DNA of 64,000 nucleotides from Sarcophilus harrisii. Its lineage: Eukaryota > Chordata > Mammalia > Dasyuromorphia > Dasyuridae. The first letter of the stretch is position 1. Every line of letters begins with the position of its first letter. Location: positions 7,375,275 to 7,439,274 of the forward strand of contig NC_045432.1 of assembly GCF_902635505.1 (NCBI RefSeq), given 5' to 3'. Shown here piece by piece: positions 24,761-35,661 of this stretch. The notes below the pieces were generated by a model. That model ran no database searches, was not told the DNA's origin, and worked only from the letters and a program-made list of their open reading frames with translations. The position numbers and the translations under genes were made by a program.

Positions 24761-25600
24761 AGACAGGAATATTATGGACATACCTTGATGACACTCTGCC
24801 TATAGGGGAATCGATGCCTTTTTTGTGGGACTACATTACAACATGAAAGAGTACATAAAGGCAGGGAATGAGGCAGAGGAATAATAGAGAGGATGTTTTG
24901 GAGTCAAATCAAGGGCTAGCAGTTAGAGAAAGGTGACATCTATGGTATAAGGAGACTGGGTGAGGAGGAAGGGTGAAGGAAGGAGGCCTTATTTTGGAGA
25001 TAGAGAGGGTTCCACTGGTGAATTCTACAGGTGAAGGGAGATGAGCACCTTATACTGGGATAAGGTCCAGGTGATTTGGTACTTGAAAAGTCTACTAGTT
25101 CTAGGAGTCTGGGAGTTGGAGCTCCTGGGGGCAACTGAGACCTGGAAGAGTGGGAGAACAATAGATATAGGGAAGATCTTTTGTAGGAAAAAAAATAGTC
25201 AACCAAATAAAATAGAGATTAGTGATGGTTGTATAATCAGGGACATGGGGTGGGGGAGGGGCCCCTCTCATGGGACAGTGTCCTCTCTGACGCTTGAAAT
25301 TATCGCATTGTTTTGAGAATAAGGCACAAGGAAAAGGGAAATCTAGAGGGTAAGCTCTATAAGAAGGGCAGAAAGCACCTAGAGGGTAAAGCCTAGAATG
25401 GATACCTTGGCACCTTTGATTGTATATAGAATGGCTCAGCAGCCACGGGTCCTAGTCTGACTTCAGGGGCTTCTTCAGCCTCTCTTCCTTCACTTCCCTC
25501 ACCGAATAAGCCTTCTCTATCTCTTGCCCTAGGATTGAGCTTATTGGTAATATCCAGATGAAGAGTTATGGCTGCTGTCTGGGACTTGACCGACATGGAG
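24761..25600. other. Unassigned stretch upstream of the ZNF518A copy
   Basis: Purine-rich sequence without a recognisable gene. Part may be L1 spacer and part may be 5' untranslated sequence of the retrocopy; the junction is not visible to me. Confidence 0.35.
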
Positions 25601-25874
25601 CTCATGCCAGATATCATCTCTTCTTTTGATCAGTGTTCCAGATTGTGGCTTTCCCCCCCCCAAGCAATGTAATGTATGCCTTTTGTTCCTTGAAGAAGAC
25701 AAGTGCTAAAGATTGGAGTCCTGGAGTATAGCCTTTCTTTAAATAGTAAGTTAAAGTGGGGAAAATTCTGAAATTTTGAAGGTGTTGCACCACAATATTC
25801 TAGTTTTCTGCGTAAATTATAAATAACTTCAAAAATTTGCTGAATAGAGAACATTGGGATCAGTTTTTTAAATC

Positions 25875-28800
25875 ATGCCGACTTCCCAGAAGCATTTATG
25901 TGTGTGTGATGAAAAACCAACTATTTTAGAAAAAGATTGATATGAAAGATATAATAGTTATTGATGCTGTAGAGTCAGAAGAACAAAGAGTTTTAGAAGA
26001 TAATTTTTCTCATGAACTGAAAAATGTGAAAGTTGATTTGTCAGATATAAGTATCCCAAATGAAACCCTACTGACCCATGAAATTGATGTATATAGACAA
26101 TTATTTGAGAATAAATCACAGATTGCCAGAAAATCTGTTGGCAAAGAGAAAGTAGATGAAAGTCTTTTAAATGATTTAGAGGATTGTAATTTGTGGTATA
26201 CACCTAATGTAGGATATGAAGAAGAAGGAATGAAAATGTCTGCAAAAATACTTAATTTCAGCTGTATAAAATATAGAGATAATATTCAATATAGCCCAAA
26301 TGATTTGCAGAAATGTTTTCAGCTTTTGTTTTGCACTATGGAGAGTTATCTTTATATCCTTGCAAGAAGTGCAGGTTTTTCTGTAAATTGCTCAGTCATT
26401 TAACGAACACAGACGTAACCACCGAAGCACTTTAGTAAAATGTGGTATTTGTAAAGATGAGAATGTGTATACTTTATTAAACTTAACAAAACATACAGTT
26501 AATCATTGGGTTGTTGGTAATTTTTAATGTGAAAAATGCAAGTTCTCTACCAAGAGTACTGGCACTTTGTTCAGCATATTCATAGACACAATGCGATTCA
26601 CTATCAACGTAGTAAATGCCATCATATCAGTTTTCAGCAAAGGAGGGTTTCAGTAGCATCTCTTTGTTCATTCCATTACTTTTCCCTTTAATTGTCAGTA
26701 TTGTAACTAGAGTGCTGCCAGGAAGGACCAACTTTTAGAACATGTTTTAGCTTTGCACAAAGATCAATTATATGCAAAAGATAAACTGGGAAAGGGAAAA
26801 ATGTGTATGGGGGGGAAAGAATAGTAAAGATTAGCTGGACTTAAGCTCATATTAAGAGAATATAAAATAGGAATATCAAAAAAGACACTGGAGATAAAAG
26901 GAGAACAGTGGAAATGACAGTAGAAAAAACATACAGGTGCTTAAAAATACTAATAAAATTCAGATGAAATCTGAAGAACAGAGAATGTATGAGAGCATTT
27001 GAACGAAGAAAGGAAGAAATTATACATATTTGAAAAGCAGAGTTAGGAGCAAGATGAACCAGAATCAGAAACAAGAAAGCTCTTCTCCACCAGTCAGTGT
27101 AGTAAACTACAAGATCAAATTCTGGCTGTGGATTTTTAAAGAATGTTATACATGGACCCAGAGTATTGATGATGAAAAATAATAAAATATCAGTTTTGTC
27201 AACTATAGGGATAAGTTTATGGGGTTCAAGATGATAGGTGGAAAACAACACATAGTTATAAAAATATTGTTTATCAATAAACTGAATTCATGTCTTCCAG
27301 GTATACTGCCAGATATAACAAAGGACAACACTACTGATTTGCAGCACCATACAGCTGAAACCACTGGATCATCTACAGGTGCTGTACTGCATAAATCTGG
27401 TTTAAATAACACAATTTGCACTAATACATTTAATCCATAATTGTTTTCTACTGCTCTGTTTGCAGGGAATGCAATATCGGAAAAAACAAAAAGCCGTCTT
27501 GGCTCAGGCTAAGAGTAAATTTTTACTCAGACAGTTGGTGCTGAGAAAAGTATACTTCATTTGTCAACAAATTCAGAATTGACTGCAGCTCCTTTGAATT
27601 TCATCACTACAATTAGAATAAGTAATAATGTTGGAGTATGGAAAAGTTGTGTTCCTCAAAGTCGTCCTCAAATATTGTGAGCCACAGTTAAAATCCCAGT
27701 TGATCTGGAATCTGTTGAAGTAAATTCTATTGAACCAAAACCACAGCATAGGAAGATGTTGAATAACTCCAGTATTAACGATCTGAACTATATGCCATCC
27801 TCTAATCAAGGATCATTACCTTTTCATAATTACTCAAAAATGGACATTTTGGATAACTCATGCAGGATTTCAGTGGCAGCACATAAAAACTCTGAAGAAG
27901 CTTCATCAAGCAAAGTGACTATACATCAGTATGGTTCGAGAAATGAACCAGCCATGTCATCAGTGGAGAGTAACACAAATCCAGACCTCCATCAAACAGC
28001 TCCATCAAAGATTTGTCAAACTTATTGCCCTTCGAACACTAAAAATACTTTTGAACCTTTAAAAAACCATTGTGAAGTTAACACAGAAATTTTAGAAACA
28101 GTACAAAATATTGACACACAGAATCTTCATGCTAATATAAGTCAAGACGTGGAGATTGTAACTGAGAAATCAGATTGGGAGGATAACTCTTCTGCTGATT
28201 CATTCACAATGCCTAAAATCACATCTGTTTTCTCACTTCAGAGTGAACAGGCATCTGATTTTTTGTCACCTGAAGAAAACCAGTTGTTACAAGATGTCTT
28301 GAAGGAAAAATCAAGTGTGGAAAAAGAGTCTTCTATAGCACCAAATAATGGTGAGCCACTTTTGAGAAGTGAGGGAAAGAGCAACATAATTCTTAAAGTT
28401 TCAGACAAACCATGTACTTTACCCATTTCAACTAGTAATGTGGGAACTGGCATACATATCAAAGCTCTCAGTGCCAGCAACTGTTCGACAAATACAGAAA
28501 TAGATCGTGGGAAAGAAAAACAAGTACTATCAACACCAAAAGCTTTGGGAAACGTTGAGAAAGTATCCAGAATTACTAGTATTGGCACATTCCTGAAAAC
28601 CCATTCTGATACAATAATAACTCAGCAACTTGTAAAAGACAAATTGCAAGCTACTTCAGAAAATTCTAGTGGCCTAGGTTCTTTTCATGTTCTGACTCCA
28701 CCAATAAATTCGGAACCAAAAAAAACAATTTTAGTTCAATCAACTCCTAAAGGGTTTATTTTACCTTTGCATCTTGCTAGCAAATCTGGATTACAACTTG

Positions 28801-30413
28801 TTTCAGGAAGAAGTCTTTCATCAACTAATCCTCCAGGTATTTATATGACGCAAGGTGTATCATCATCTCTCCTTATAAACAAAAAACCTGGAATGATTCT
28901 AAGGTTAAGTAGCGGAGTACTTGGAAATGTTGCCAACATCACAGGTGAGAGTTCTCAAGTTTTTGGTGGAGCTGCAGCTAAAGAGCGTGACAAAACACCT
29001 TCTGTAAGAGCAGAATTGAAAAAGGATAATCCAAATGTAATCCACCCCTCTACTTTTGATACTAGACCTAATGTGACAATTAGTTCGGAAAATAGCATGC
29101 CATTTAAAGGAACATACATTATTAGAAATCCAGCAGAATCTTCAGTGAATAGAATTTCTTCTCAAATTACACTGCCTGAATGTCAAGGCAGTAAGTCATA
29201 TACTTTGACTTCGGTGAAACAGCCAAGTGAAGCTCAGCAGAAACAGTCTCTTTATGCTCTGTTGCCTGATGGCCGGCAGGCAGTTCTTCTAAGATGTGTT
29301 ACTCCCAATAAGTCACAAATAGGATCATCTGATTTATTACAGAGTAGCACTTATGATCTTCAAAATCATCAACCAAAGAAAACTGGAGGAACACAGCAAA
29401 AAATACTGCTGAAAATAATTAAGAACCCTGCTTTTGATAACAGCCAGTCAGTAAACAGTCCTAAGTCTTCATTACAGTTAGATATAATACAGTCCCATCA
29501 AACTTCCATAGAAAAGGAGAAACAACCAGTCTCTTCAAGTGATACCTTACCCTTAACAGATAGATTGACGCCAACAAATGCAACTACCGAAACTTCGACA
29601 GCAGCGGTATGCCCCACACCCCCTCAAGAGACAGTATCTACCACCAACCCTCCAGACCCACCACCATTAAGCTGTCAAACAGATGGTTTGTTTGGGAGTA
29701 GCTTTAGTAACAGAAAATCTACCAGAAGACGGATTTCAAAAATAAAAACTCACAAAAGACATAAATCTTCTGAATCTATGATTAAGTATAAAAATAGGAA
29801 CTTTGGACCAAAATGGAGGGGAAATTTCCAGGAATGGCCTAGGAAAAAAGTAATGTTGCATAGGAAGAGTAAAAGAAAAACTAAATCTGAAGATTTTCAT
29901 GACAAAGACTTTTACAGACCAAGGTTTCCTAAGGACACTGTTAGGACTTTGAGACTTTTCCCTTTTCGTTCTACACAGCTGGTTAAATGCCCTAGAAGAA
30001 ACCAGCCAGTTGTGGTTTTAAACCATCCTGATGCAGATGCTCCAGAAGTGATAAATGTAATGAAAACTATCGCTAAGTTTAAAGGGCATGTACTCAAGGT
30101 TTCATTGTCAAAAAGAACAATTCAGGCACTTCTGGAACCAGCATGTTATAACATTTCTAAAGCGAATACTGATGACTTTTCTGCCAAGAGACATGTATTT
30201 AAACCTGTGAAAGAAAGATTTGTGTTAAAATTAACACTTAAAAAGACAAGCAAAAATAATTATCAGATTGTGAAAACTACCTCTGATAATACTCTGAAGG
30301 CTAAGTTTAACTGCTGGTATTGTGGTAGAGTATTTGACAATCAGGATGCTTGGGTGGGACACGGACAGCGACATTTAATGGAAATTACTTGGGATTGGCA
30401 TATGTTAGAGTAA
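25875..30413 (+). pseudogene. ZNF518A: Processed pseudogene of ZNF518A (zinc finger protein 518A)
   Basis: ZNF518A is a nuclear multi-C2H2 protein of about 1,480 residues in mammals, probably a chromatin-linked repressor. The copy begins MPTSQKHLCVCDEKPTILEK at 25875 and spans the whole coding length, about 1,512 codons. An in-frame TGA occurs at codon 22 and further stops and frame changes follow through about 27480. The N-terminal zinc-finger block is still readable in pieces ([20 protein letters not shown] near 26410; DQLLEHVLALHKDQLYAKDK near 26725). From 27756 the frame is open to the stop, covering the Ser/Thr-rich middle, a basic region and the last C2H2 finger. No introns are seen. 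A poly(A) tail follows 34 bp after the stop, so this is a retrocopy. The gene identity rests on my memory of the family. Confidence 0.85.
27756..30413 (+). CDS. Uninterrupted 885-codon frame within the ZNF518A copy
   Basis: This is the longest open frame in the window. It starts at an internal methionine (MLNNSSINDLNYMPSSNQ) and ends in the natural C-terminus (WDWHMLE). It contains a long Ser/Thr/Gln-rich disordered stretch, a basic, lysine/arginine-rich segment at about residues 650-715 that could be a nuclear signal, and a C-terminal C2H2 finger at about residues 853-873 (C-X2-C-X12-H-X3-H). The N-terminal finger cluster is not in this frame. I see no promoter and nothing that proves transcription. 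It is most likely a remnant of a fairly young retrocopy, but selection on a shortened protein cannot be excluded from sequence alone. Confidence 0.4.
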   Translation: MLNNSSINDLNYMPSSNQGSLPFHNYSKMDILDNSCRISVAAHKNSEEASSSKVTIHQYGSRNEPAMSSVESNTNPDLHQTAPSKICQTYCPSNTKNTFEPLKNHCEVNTEILETVQNIDTQNLHANISQDVEIVTEKSDWEDNSSADSFTMPKITSVFSLQSEQASDFLSPEENQLLQDVLKEKSSVEKESSIAPNNGEPLLRSEGKSNIILKVSDKPCTLPISTSNVGTGIHIKALSASNCSTNTEIDRGKEKQVLSTPKALGNVEKVSRITSIGTFLKTHSDTIITQQLVKDKLQATSENSSGLGSFHVLTPPINSEPKKTILVQSTPKGFILPLHLASKSGLQLVSGRSLSSTNPPGIYMTQGVSSSLLINKKPGMILRLSSGVLGNVANITGESSQVFGGAAAKERDKTPSVRAELKKDNPNVIHPSTFDTRPNVTISSENSMPFKGTYIIRNPAESSVNRISSQITLPECQGSKSYTLTSVKQPSEAQQKQSLYALLPDGRQAVLLRCVTPNKSQIGSSDLLQSSTYDLQNHQPKKTGGTQQKILLKIIKNPAFDNSQSVNSPKSSLQLDIIQSHQTSIEKEKQPVSSSDTLPLTDRLTPTNATTETSTAAVCPTPPQETVSTTNPPDPPPLSCQTDGLFGSSFSNRKSTRRRISKIKTHKRHKSSESMIKYKNRNFGPKWRGNFQEWPRKKVMLHRKSKRKTKSEDFHDKDFYRPRFPKDTVRTLRLFPFRSTQLVKCPRRNQPVVVLNHPDADAPEVINVMKTIAKFKGHVLKVSLSKRTIQALLEPACYNISKANTDDFSAKRHVFKPVKERFVLKLTLKKTSKNNYQIVKTTSDNTLKAKFNCWYCGRVFDNQDAWVGHGQRHLMEITWDWHMLE

Positions 30414-30432
30414 TTTACCTTGATTATTAAAA

Positions 30433-30458
30433 AATAAAATTAAAAGAAAAAAAAAAAA
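30433..30458 (+). other. Polyadenylation signal and poly(A) tail of the retrocopy
   Basis: AATAAA at 30433-30438 is followed by an A-rich tail at 30447-30458, only 20-45 bp after the stop codon. This fixes the 3' end of the inserted cDNA. Confidence 0.8.
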
Positions 30459-30602
30459 GAATTCAGAGTAAAGAGAGAGACCTGATGATTATAGGGATCA
30501 GGAATTAGAGAATAAGGGTTGAGAGTAGACAGAGAATAATGATGAGAGTGAGAGAAATCCATTTTGGAAAATGGCATAAAAAATAAATTTTAAAATTAAG
30601 GA

Positions 30603-31368
30603 CATATCAAACATATAGGGAACTGAATTAAACTTATAAAAAGAACCATGCCCCAATTGATAAATGATCAGTAGATATGAACTATATGCCCAAAGGGCTA
30701 TAAAATCATGCATATTCTTTGACCTAACCACTATTAGGGATGAATCCCCAAAGAGATTTAAAACAAGGAAAAGGACCTATATGTACAAAAATATTTATAG
30801 CAGCTCTCTTATCAGGGCAAAAAAAAAAAAAAGGAAACTGAGGGGATGCCCATCAATTGGAGAATGGCTAAATAAATTGTGGTATGTGATTATGATGGAA
30901 TATTATTGTTCTATGGGAAATGCTGAGCAGGATGCTCTCAGAAAAACCTGGAAAGTCCTCCATGAACTCAAAGTGAAATGTACTGTGTACAAAATAATAG
31001 CAAAGTTCTGGTATGGTCAGCTGTGAATAACTTTGCTATTCTCAGCAATACAGTGATCCACAACTACTGTGAAGGACTTATGATGAAAAATCCTATCCAT
31101 ACCTAGAGAAAGAACTGATTGTGTATGAATACAGATAGAAACATACTCTCTCTCTTTTTTACTTTATTTTTCTTGAGGGTTTTTTTAAGGGGGGGAGATC
31201 TATGTTTTCTTTCACAACATGACTTTTATGGAAATGTTTTGCAATATTTAACATGCTTTCTTAATGGGGGTTGGGGATGGGGATAAGGGAGAGAATCTGG
31301 AACTCAAAGGTTTAAAAACAAATGTTTAAAAATTGTTTTAAATGTAATTGGAAAAAAAATATTTTTAA
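30603..31368 (+). mobile_element. 5'-truncated L1 with 10-bp target duplication
   Basis: 766 bp: the ORF2 C-terminal part (SIGEWLNKLWYVIMMEYY at about 30850-30910) and the 3' UTR, flanked by AAATTAAGGA at 30593-30602 and 31369-31378. Confidence 0.85.
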
Positions 31369-31839
31369 AAATTAAGGAACAGAAAGGGGAGAAAAAGAAG
31401 GGTCTATTTGACCGAGAGGAAAAACGATGGAGAAGACGTATATAACCAGATAAAAGTAGGAGAGAAAAAAGAACTAAATATACAAAACCCTAGAGGAAAA
31501 GGAGTATTAAGCTAGAAGTGAGGATTAGAGATGAAGGAAAAAAAGCCAATAGGAATAGGACCATCTTAGAAAAAGATTAGAGTAAAAGTACTTTTCAGAA
31601 ACTTTACTTTTTTTAACTTTAAAAGATTAAAGTACTAAAGGAACGTAATACTATGTTTATAGCAGAAAAAGGAACTCGAAACTGAAAAGCTTCTGCACGG
31701 ACAACATTAAGGCATTTAGGATAAGAAGGGAAATAGTTGAATGGAAAAAAAATCTGTATAAAATTTCTCTGACTAGGGTTTGATATCCAGGATATATAAA
31801 CAATTTATACATACATATGTGTATATACATATGCATATA

Positions 31840-32705
31840 CAGGCATATCTCATTATATTGTTCTTTGCTTTATTGTGCTTTGCAGATAGTGCGTTTTGTT
31901 TTTTGATTTTTTTTTAAACAAATGGAAGGTTTGTGGCAACCTTGTGTTGAGCAAGTCTATCTGCAATATTTTTCCAACAGCATGTGCTCACATTGTATCT
32001 TTGTGTCATGTTTTGGTACTCACAATGTTTCAAACTTTTTCATTATTATTATATCTGTTATGGGAATCTGTGATCAGTGATCTTTGATGTTACTATTAGA
32101 ATTGTTTTGGGGTACCACAGATTGTGTTATATAAGATGACTTTATTGATAAATGTGTGTGTTCTGACTGCTCCACCTGTAGGCTGTTCCCCTGTCTCTCT
32201 TGGGCCTTCCTACTCCCTGAAACACAACAGTATTGAAGACTATTCCATAAAATTAGTTGATAAAGCAGTGGCAAGGTTTGAGAGGATTGACTCCAATTTT
32301 GAAAAGTTCTGCTGTGGCTAAAATGCTATCAAACAGCATCTTATGCTCCAGAAAATTTCATAAAATTGAGTCCATCTATGCAGTATACTTTGTTCTTGTC
32401 TTTATCAGCAATCACCTAATGAGTCAGCATTCATCAACATCAAGGCAAGACCCTCTACCAGCAAAAAGATTACAACTTGTTTAAGGCTCAGATAATGCTT
32501 AGCATTTTTTTTTTTTAGCAAGAAAGTATTTTTAATTAAGATAAGTACATTTTTAAAAGACATAATACACTTAATAGACTACAGTATAGTGTAGACATAA
32601 CTTAGATGCACAAGGAGACCAAAAAATTCATATGACTGACCTTATGATAATTGCTTTATTGTGGTGGTCTGGAATAAAATCTGCAATATCTCTGAGGTAT
32701 GCCAG
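31840..32705 (+). mobile_element. Tigger1-derived DNA transposon, internally deleted
   Basis: The ends are CAGGCATATCTCA... and ...CTCTGAGGTATGCCAG, the terminal repeats of Tigger1 (TcMar-Tigger, a pogo-like cut-and-paste family), with TA just outside the left end. The 5' untranslated part is nearly complete. It joins directly to the last part of the transposase gene; residues LVDKAVARFERIDSNFEK are readable near 32250-32300. The middle, including the DDE catalytic core, is missing, so it is non-autonomous. The subterminal sequence repeats GCTTTATTGTG at both ends. Confidence 0.9.
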
Positions 32706-32707
32706 AA

Positions 32708-32785
32708 TATGTGTGTGTGCATATATATGTGCACATACATACACATGTGTGTATATACACATACATATATGTGTATATAATTAAC
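32708..32785. repeat. TG/CA/TA microsatellite
   Basis: Alternating GTGTGT, ATATAT and ACACAT blocks lie at the junction of the Tigger element and the old L1. Some are short self-complementary runs. Confidence 0.85.
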
Positions 32786-33470
32786 CATTCTCTAATAGTC
32801 AAATGATATATTCTCAAAAGTTCTCAAAGAAGTATTTCACAACTACATGAAAGGATGTTCCAAATCACTAATGATAAGAGAAATGTGAATCAAAACAACC
32901 CCAAGGTTTCACTTCACACCCTGCAAATTGGTAACAATGACAAAAAATGACAAAAGTCAGTGTTGGAGGGGGTGTGGGAAGATAGGCACACTAATACATT
33001 GTTAGTAGTACTGTGAAATGGTACAATCATTTTGAAAAACTACTTTGAATCATGCAAATAAAGTGAATAAAATGCTTATATCCTTTGACCCAGAGATTTT
33101 ATTTCTAGGCATTTACCCCAAGGATGTCACTGACAAGGAGAAAGTCCCTTCCCCGTATACGCCAAAATCTTTATAGCAGCACTTTTGGTATTAGTGAAAA
33201 ATGGGAAACAAAGTAGACGCCCGTTGTTCAGGGAATAGCTAAACACACTGTGGTACATAACTGTAATGGAATATTCATGTGCTGTAAGATGTCCAGCATG
33301 GAAAGATCTTCATGAACTTATGCAGAGTGAAGTCAGCAGAATCAAGAAAACCATCTAGTAACTATAATGTTAGTGGAAAGAACGACAACCCCCCCTCCAA
33401 ATCCAAAATAAATGTAAAAAAGTAAATAATAAACTTACAAAGATCAAGAATGACTCAAATGAAGAAAATA

Positions 33471-34035
33471 TGAGAATATATACTTAATCTACCCTTTTAT
33501 GGAGGTGGAAGGACTATGGTTGTCTCACACTGCCCATTTTCGGGCCTTTTTCAATGTCCTGATCAGGTATGTTCTCCCCTACTTTTCTTTTCCTCTTTAC
33601 AAAATGCTATTTGTCACATGGGATGGCTCTCTGGGAGGGGTAGAGGTCTACATGGTATATTATGAGGATATAAGAAACTAAAGGTATAACCCTCCCCCTT
33701 TTAAAATAACAAGCCAGCCTGTGGACTTCGTCTTGTTGAAGAATTAACATCCTTGTTCCCCATGTTGATATTAATGAACTGCTGAAAAGTACATAAATGC
33801 CCAAAGCCTCCAATGGGTATATAATACAAGCATTAGAAAATTTTTAAAAGGTCTTTTAAAAAAATCATGCTACCTATGCTGAAAATGATTTAGCTGACTT
33901 TGGACAAAAGCTCCATGATTTCCTCCATGTAAATGATTCTTCCACTTGCATATAGCAACCCAACTTATTTTCTCAACCTGTATTCTTGTTCCTGTCCTGT
34001 AAATCCCTGGCATCCTCAAGGATTCTCTACTACAT
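33471..34035. other. No recognisable gene
   Basis: The first part is probably L1 3' UTR remainder (a GGAGGTGGAAGGACTATGG-type segment). The rest is unassigned. Confidence 0.4.
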
Positions 34036-34268
34036 CAGTGATTCTCAGAGTGCGCTCCAGGAATCCATTCCCTCGAAGACCTTTGCAAGAGGGCTGAGAA
34101 GTCAAACTATCATCATCATCATCATCATCATCATCATACTTTTTATACTGCTAATGTCGTAAATAACAGTAGATGGAAAGCACATAAATAAAAGCTCTTG
34201 GGAAGGGGTCTTCAATAATTTTCAAGAGCGCAAAGTGGTCCTGAGACCCAAAAGTTTGAGAATCACAA
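34036..34268. mobile_element. hAT-Charlie-like miniature transposon
   Basis: The ends are CAGTGATTCTCAGAGTG and GTTTGAGAATCACAA, inverted copies typical of MER5-type hAT miniatures. Subterminal GGGGTCTTCAATAATTTTCA also fits. An ATC microsatellite has grown inside it. Confidence 0.7.
34109..34137. repeat. (ATC)n microsatellite
   Basis: About nine to ten perfect ATC units. Confidence 0.95.
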
Positions 34269-34532
34269 ATCAACATGAAAGCCTTCCTGGTTTCCCCAGA
34301 TTCTAGTACTGTCTTCCCAAATTACTTAATACTTAATGTGTGTGTTTGTGTGTACACACATATATACAGGTATATATAACACCTGTCCCAAAGCCCAGTG
34401 TTCTAAAACATTTTTGTTTACATTTTAAAAATTTTCATAGGAAGTAGTTTTTTGTTCCTTTTAATAGAATTTTCTTTTTGTTTTATTGGTTTTTGAGAAG
34501 TATCGTGGCTTGGCTTCAACCTTGTTTTTCTT

Positions 34533-34780
34533 GTTCAGTCATTCAATTGTGTCCGACTCTGTGATCCTGTGAACTACAGCATGCCAGTATCGTCCATGGG
34601 AGGTTTTCTTGGCAAAGATACTGAATGGGTTGACGTTTTCTTCTCCAGTGAAGTAAGGCAAGCAGATGTTAAATGACATGCCCAGGTTCACACAGCTAAT
34701 AAATGTCTGAGGCTAGTTTTGAACCCAGGTCTTCTTGTCTCCAGGCCCAGCACTTTTTTCATGGTGCCACTAGTTGCCTC
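34533..34780 (-). mobile_element. MAR1-type SINE
   Basis: Reverse complement of a marsupial tRNA-headed SINE. The tail part GTGTCCGACTCTGTGATCC is at the left and the diagnostic TGAACCCAGGTCTTCTTGTC is near the tRNA-like head at the right. It is diverged. Confidence 0.8.
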
Positions 34781-35093
34781 AACTTACTGCATTTATTGGC
34801 ATGGTGTAGTTCTCAAAAGTCTAAATGTTACTGATACATGAAAAAGTCATTGGGACCGTTTTCATGATTTGAATGCATGTCTTACTGTACTGTTTGTTGT
34901 ATTGTTAAGCATGGTATATTAATCTAATAGACCATTGTTGCAGCCAATTTGACTTAGCTGCCAGCCCGGATGTAGACACACAAATCAATCATGATCCTGA
35001 TGGTCTTGTGTAGGAGCTGAAAGATCAGTCAGTGATGGGGGCATGAGGCCTATTAGACCAGTCACCAGGTGTAGTGTTCTTCTTTTCTAAAAA
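34781..35093. other. No recognisable feature
   Basis: Ordinary unassigned sequence between the SINE and the LTR. Confidence 0.4.
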
Positions 35094-35661
35094 TATAATG
35101 TTCTCTGGGAGCAGGTTTCTTGGGGAGCTTCTGGAGGCAGTCTTTGTTTCAGTTCAAAGTAATAATCACCCCAAATGCAGCCAGGAGTTAAAGCCCAGTC
35201 CTTTATTGTCTCTTCCAAAATATCCCCGTTAGCTTTCTTTGAGGCCTATCTCTCTCCTTGGTTCCAAGAGCTCTTGCCGCTAGTCATTTGCCTCTTCCAG
35301 CTTCAGCCTCTCTTCTTCCGAATCGCCCACTCTGCCCGACTGCACTCTCTGGCTTCTCAGTCTCCTCAACTGACTCCTGGCTGAGGCTCCTCCTTTTATA
35401 TGCCCTTTTAGAGGTGTGAACTCAAGGGTTGACTCCTCCTCCGAGAGTGGGATTGTGGGAGCTGTGACTGTGAATCTCCTCCCCTGGCCTTGTGAATCTC
35501 CCAACTGAACCACAAGTCAGGACTTGTGAATCTTGTAGAACTCCAATGAGTACTTAAATACATTAGTAAGCTAGAGAACTTGCTAAGTACCATGCTAAAT
35601 TAGACCACCAACTTATCACTTTGTAAGAATCCTAACAACCATGCTAAGTTATGATGTTACA
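35094..35661 (-). repeat. Solo LTR, same family as 6976-7414
   Basis: It shares GTTCTCTGG, TTCTTGGGG, the GCCAGGAGTTAA segment and CCTATCTCTCTCCTTGGTTC with the LTR at 6976-7414, in the same orientation. The minus-strand polyadenylation motif is near 35200 and a TATA-like motif near 35398. No retroviral genes lie beside it. I found no clear target duplication. Confidence 0.75.

Larger units (their letters stand above)
31600..33470 (+). mobile_element. Old L1 (ORF2 C-terminal half and 3' UTR), split by a Tigger element
   Basis: 31690-31830 reads as the ORF2 segment HGQHKAFRIRREIVEWKKN-like. The same L1 resumes at about 32785 with the ORF2 tail and runs through the 3' UTR to about 33470. It is strongly diverged. 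Confidence 0.7.

Noticed and set aside
25875-30413. The locus as the true ZNF518A gene
   Set aside because: A stop at codon 22, further frame changes through the N-terminal fingers, and a poly(A) tail just after the stop point to a retrocopy.
34109-34137. Short tandem array as a CRISPR-like or regulatory repeat
   Set aside because: A plain (ATC)n microsatellite inside a hAT miniature; no spacer structure.
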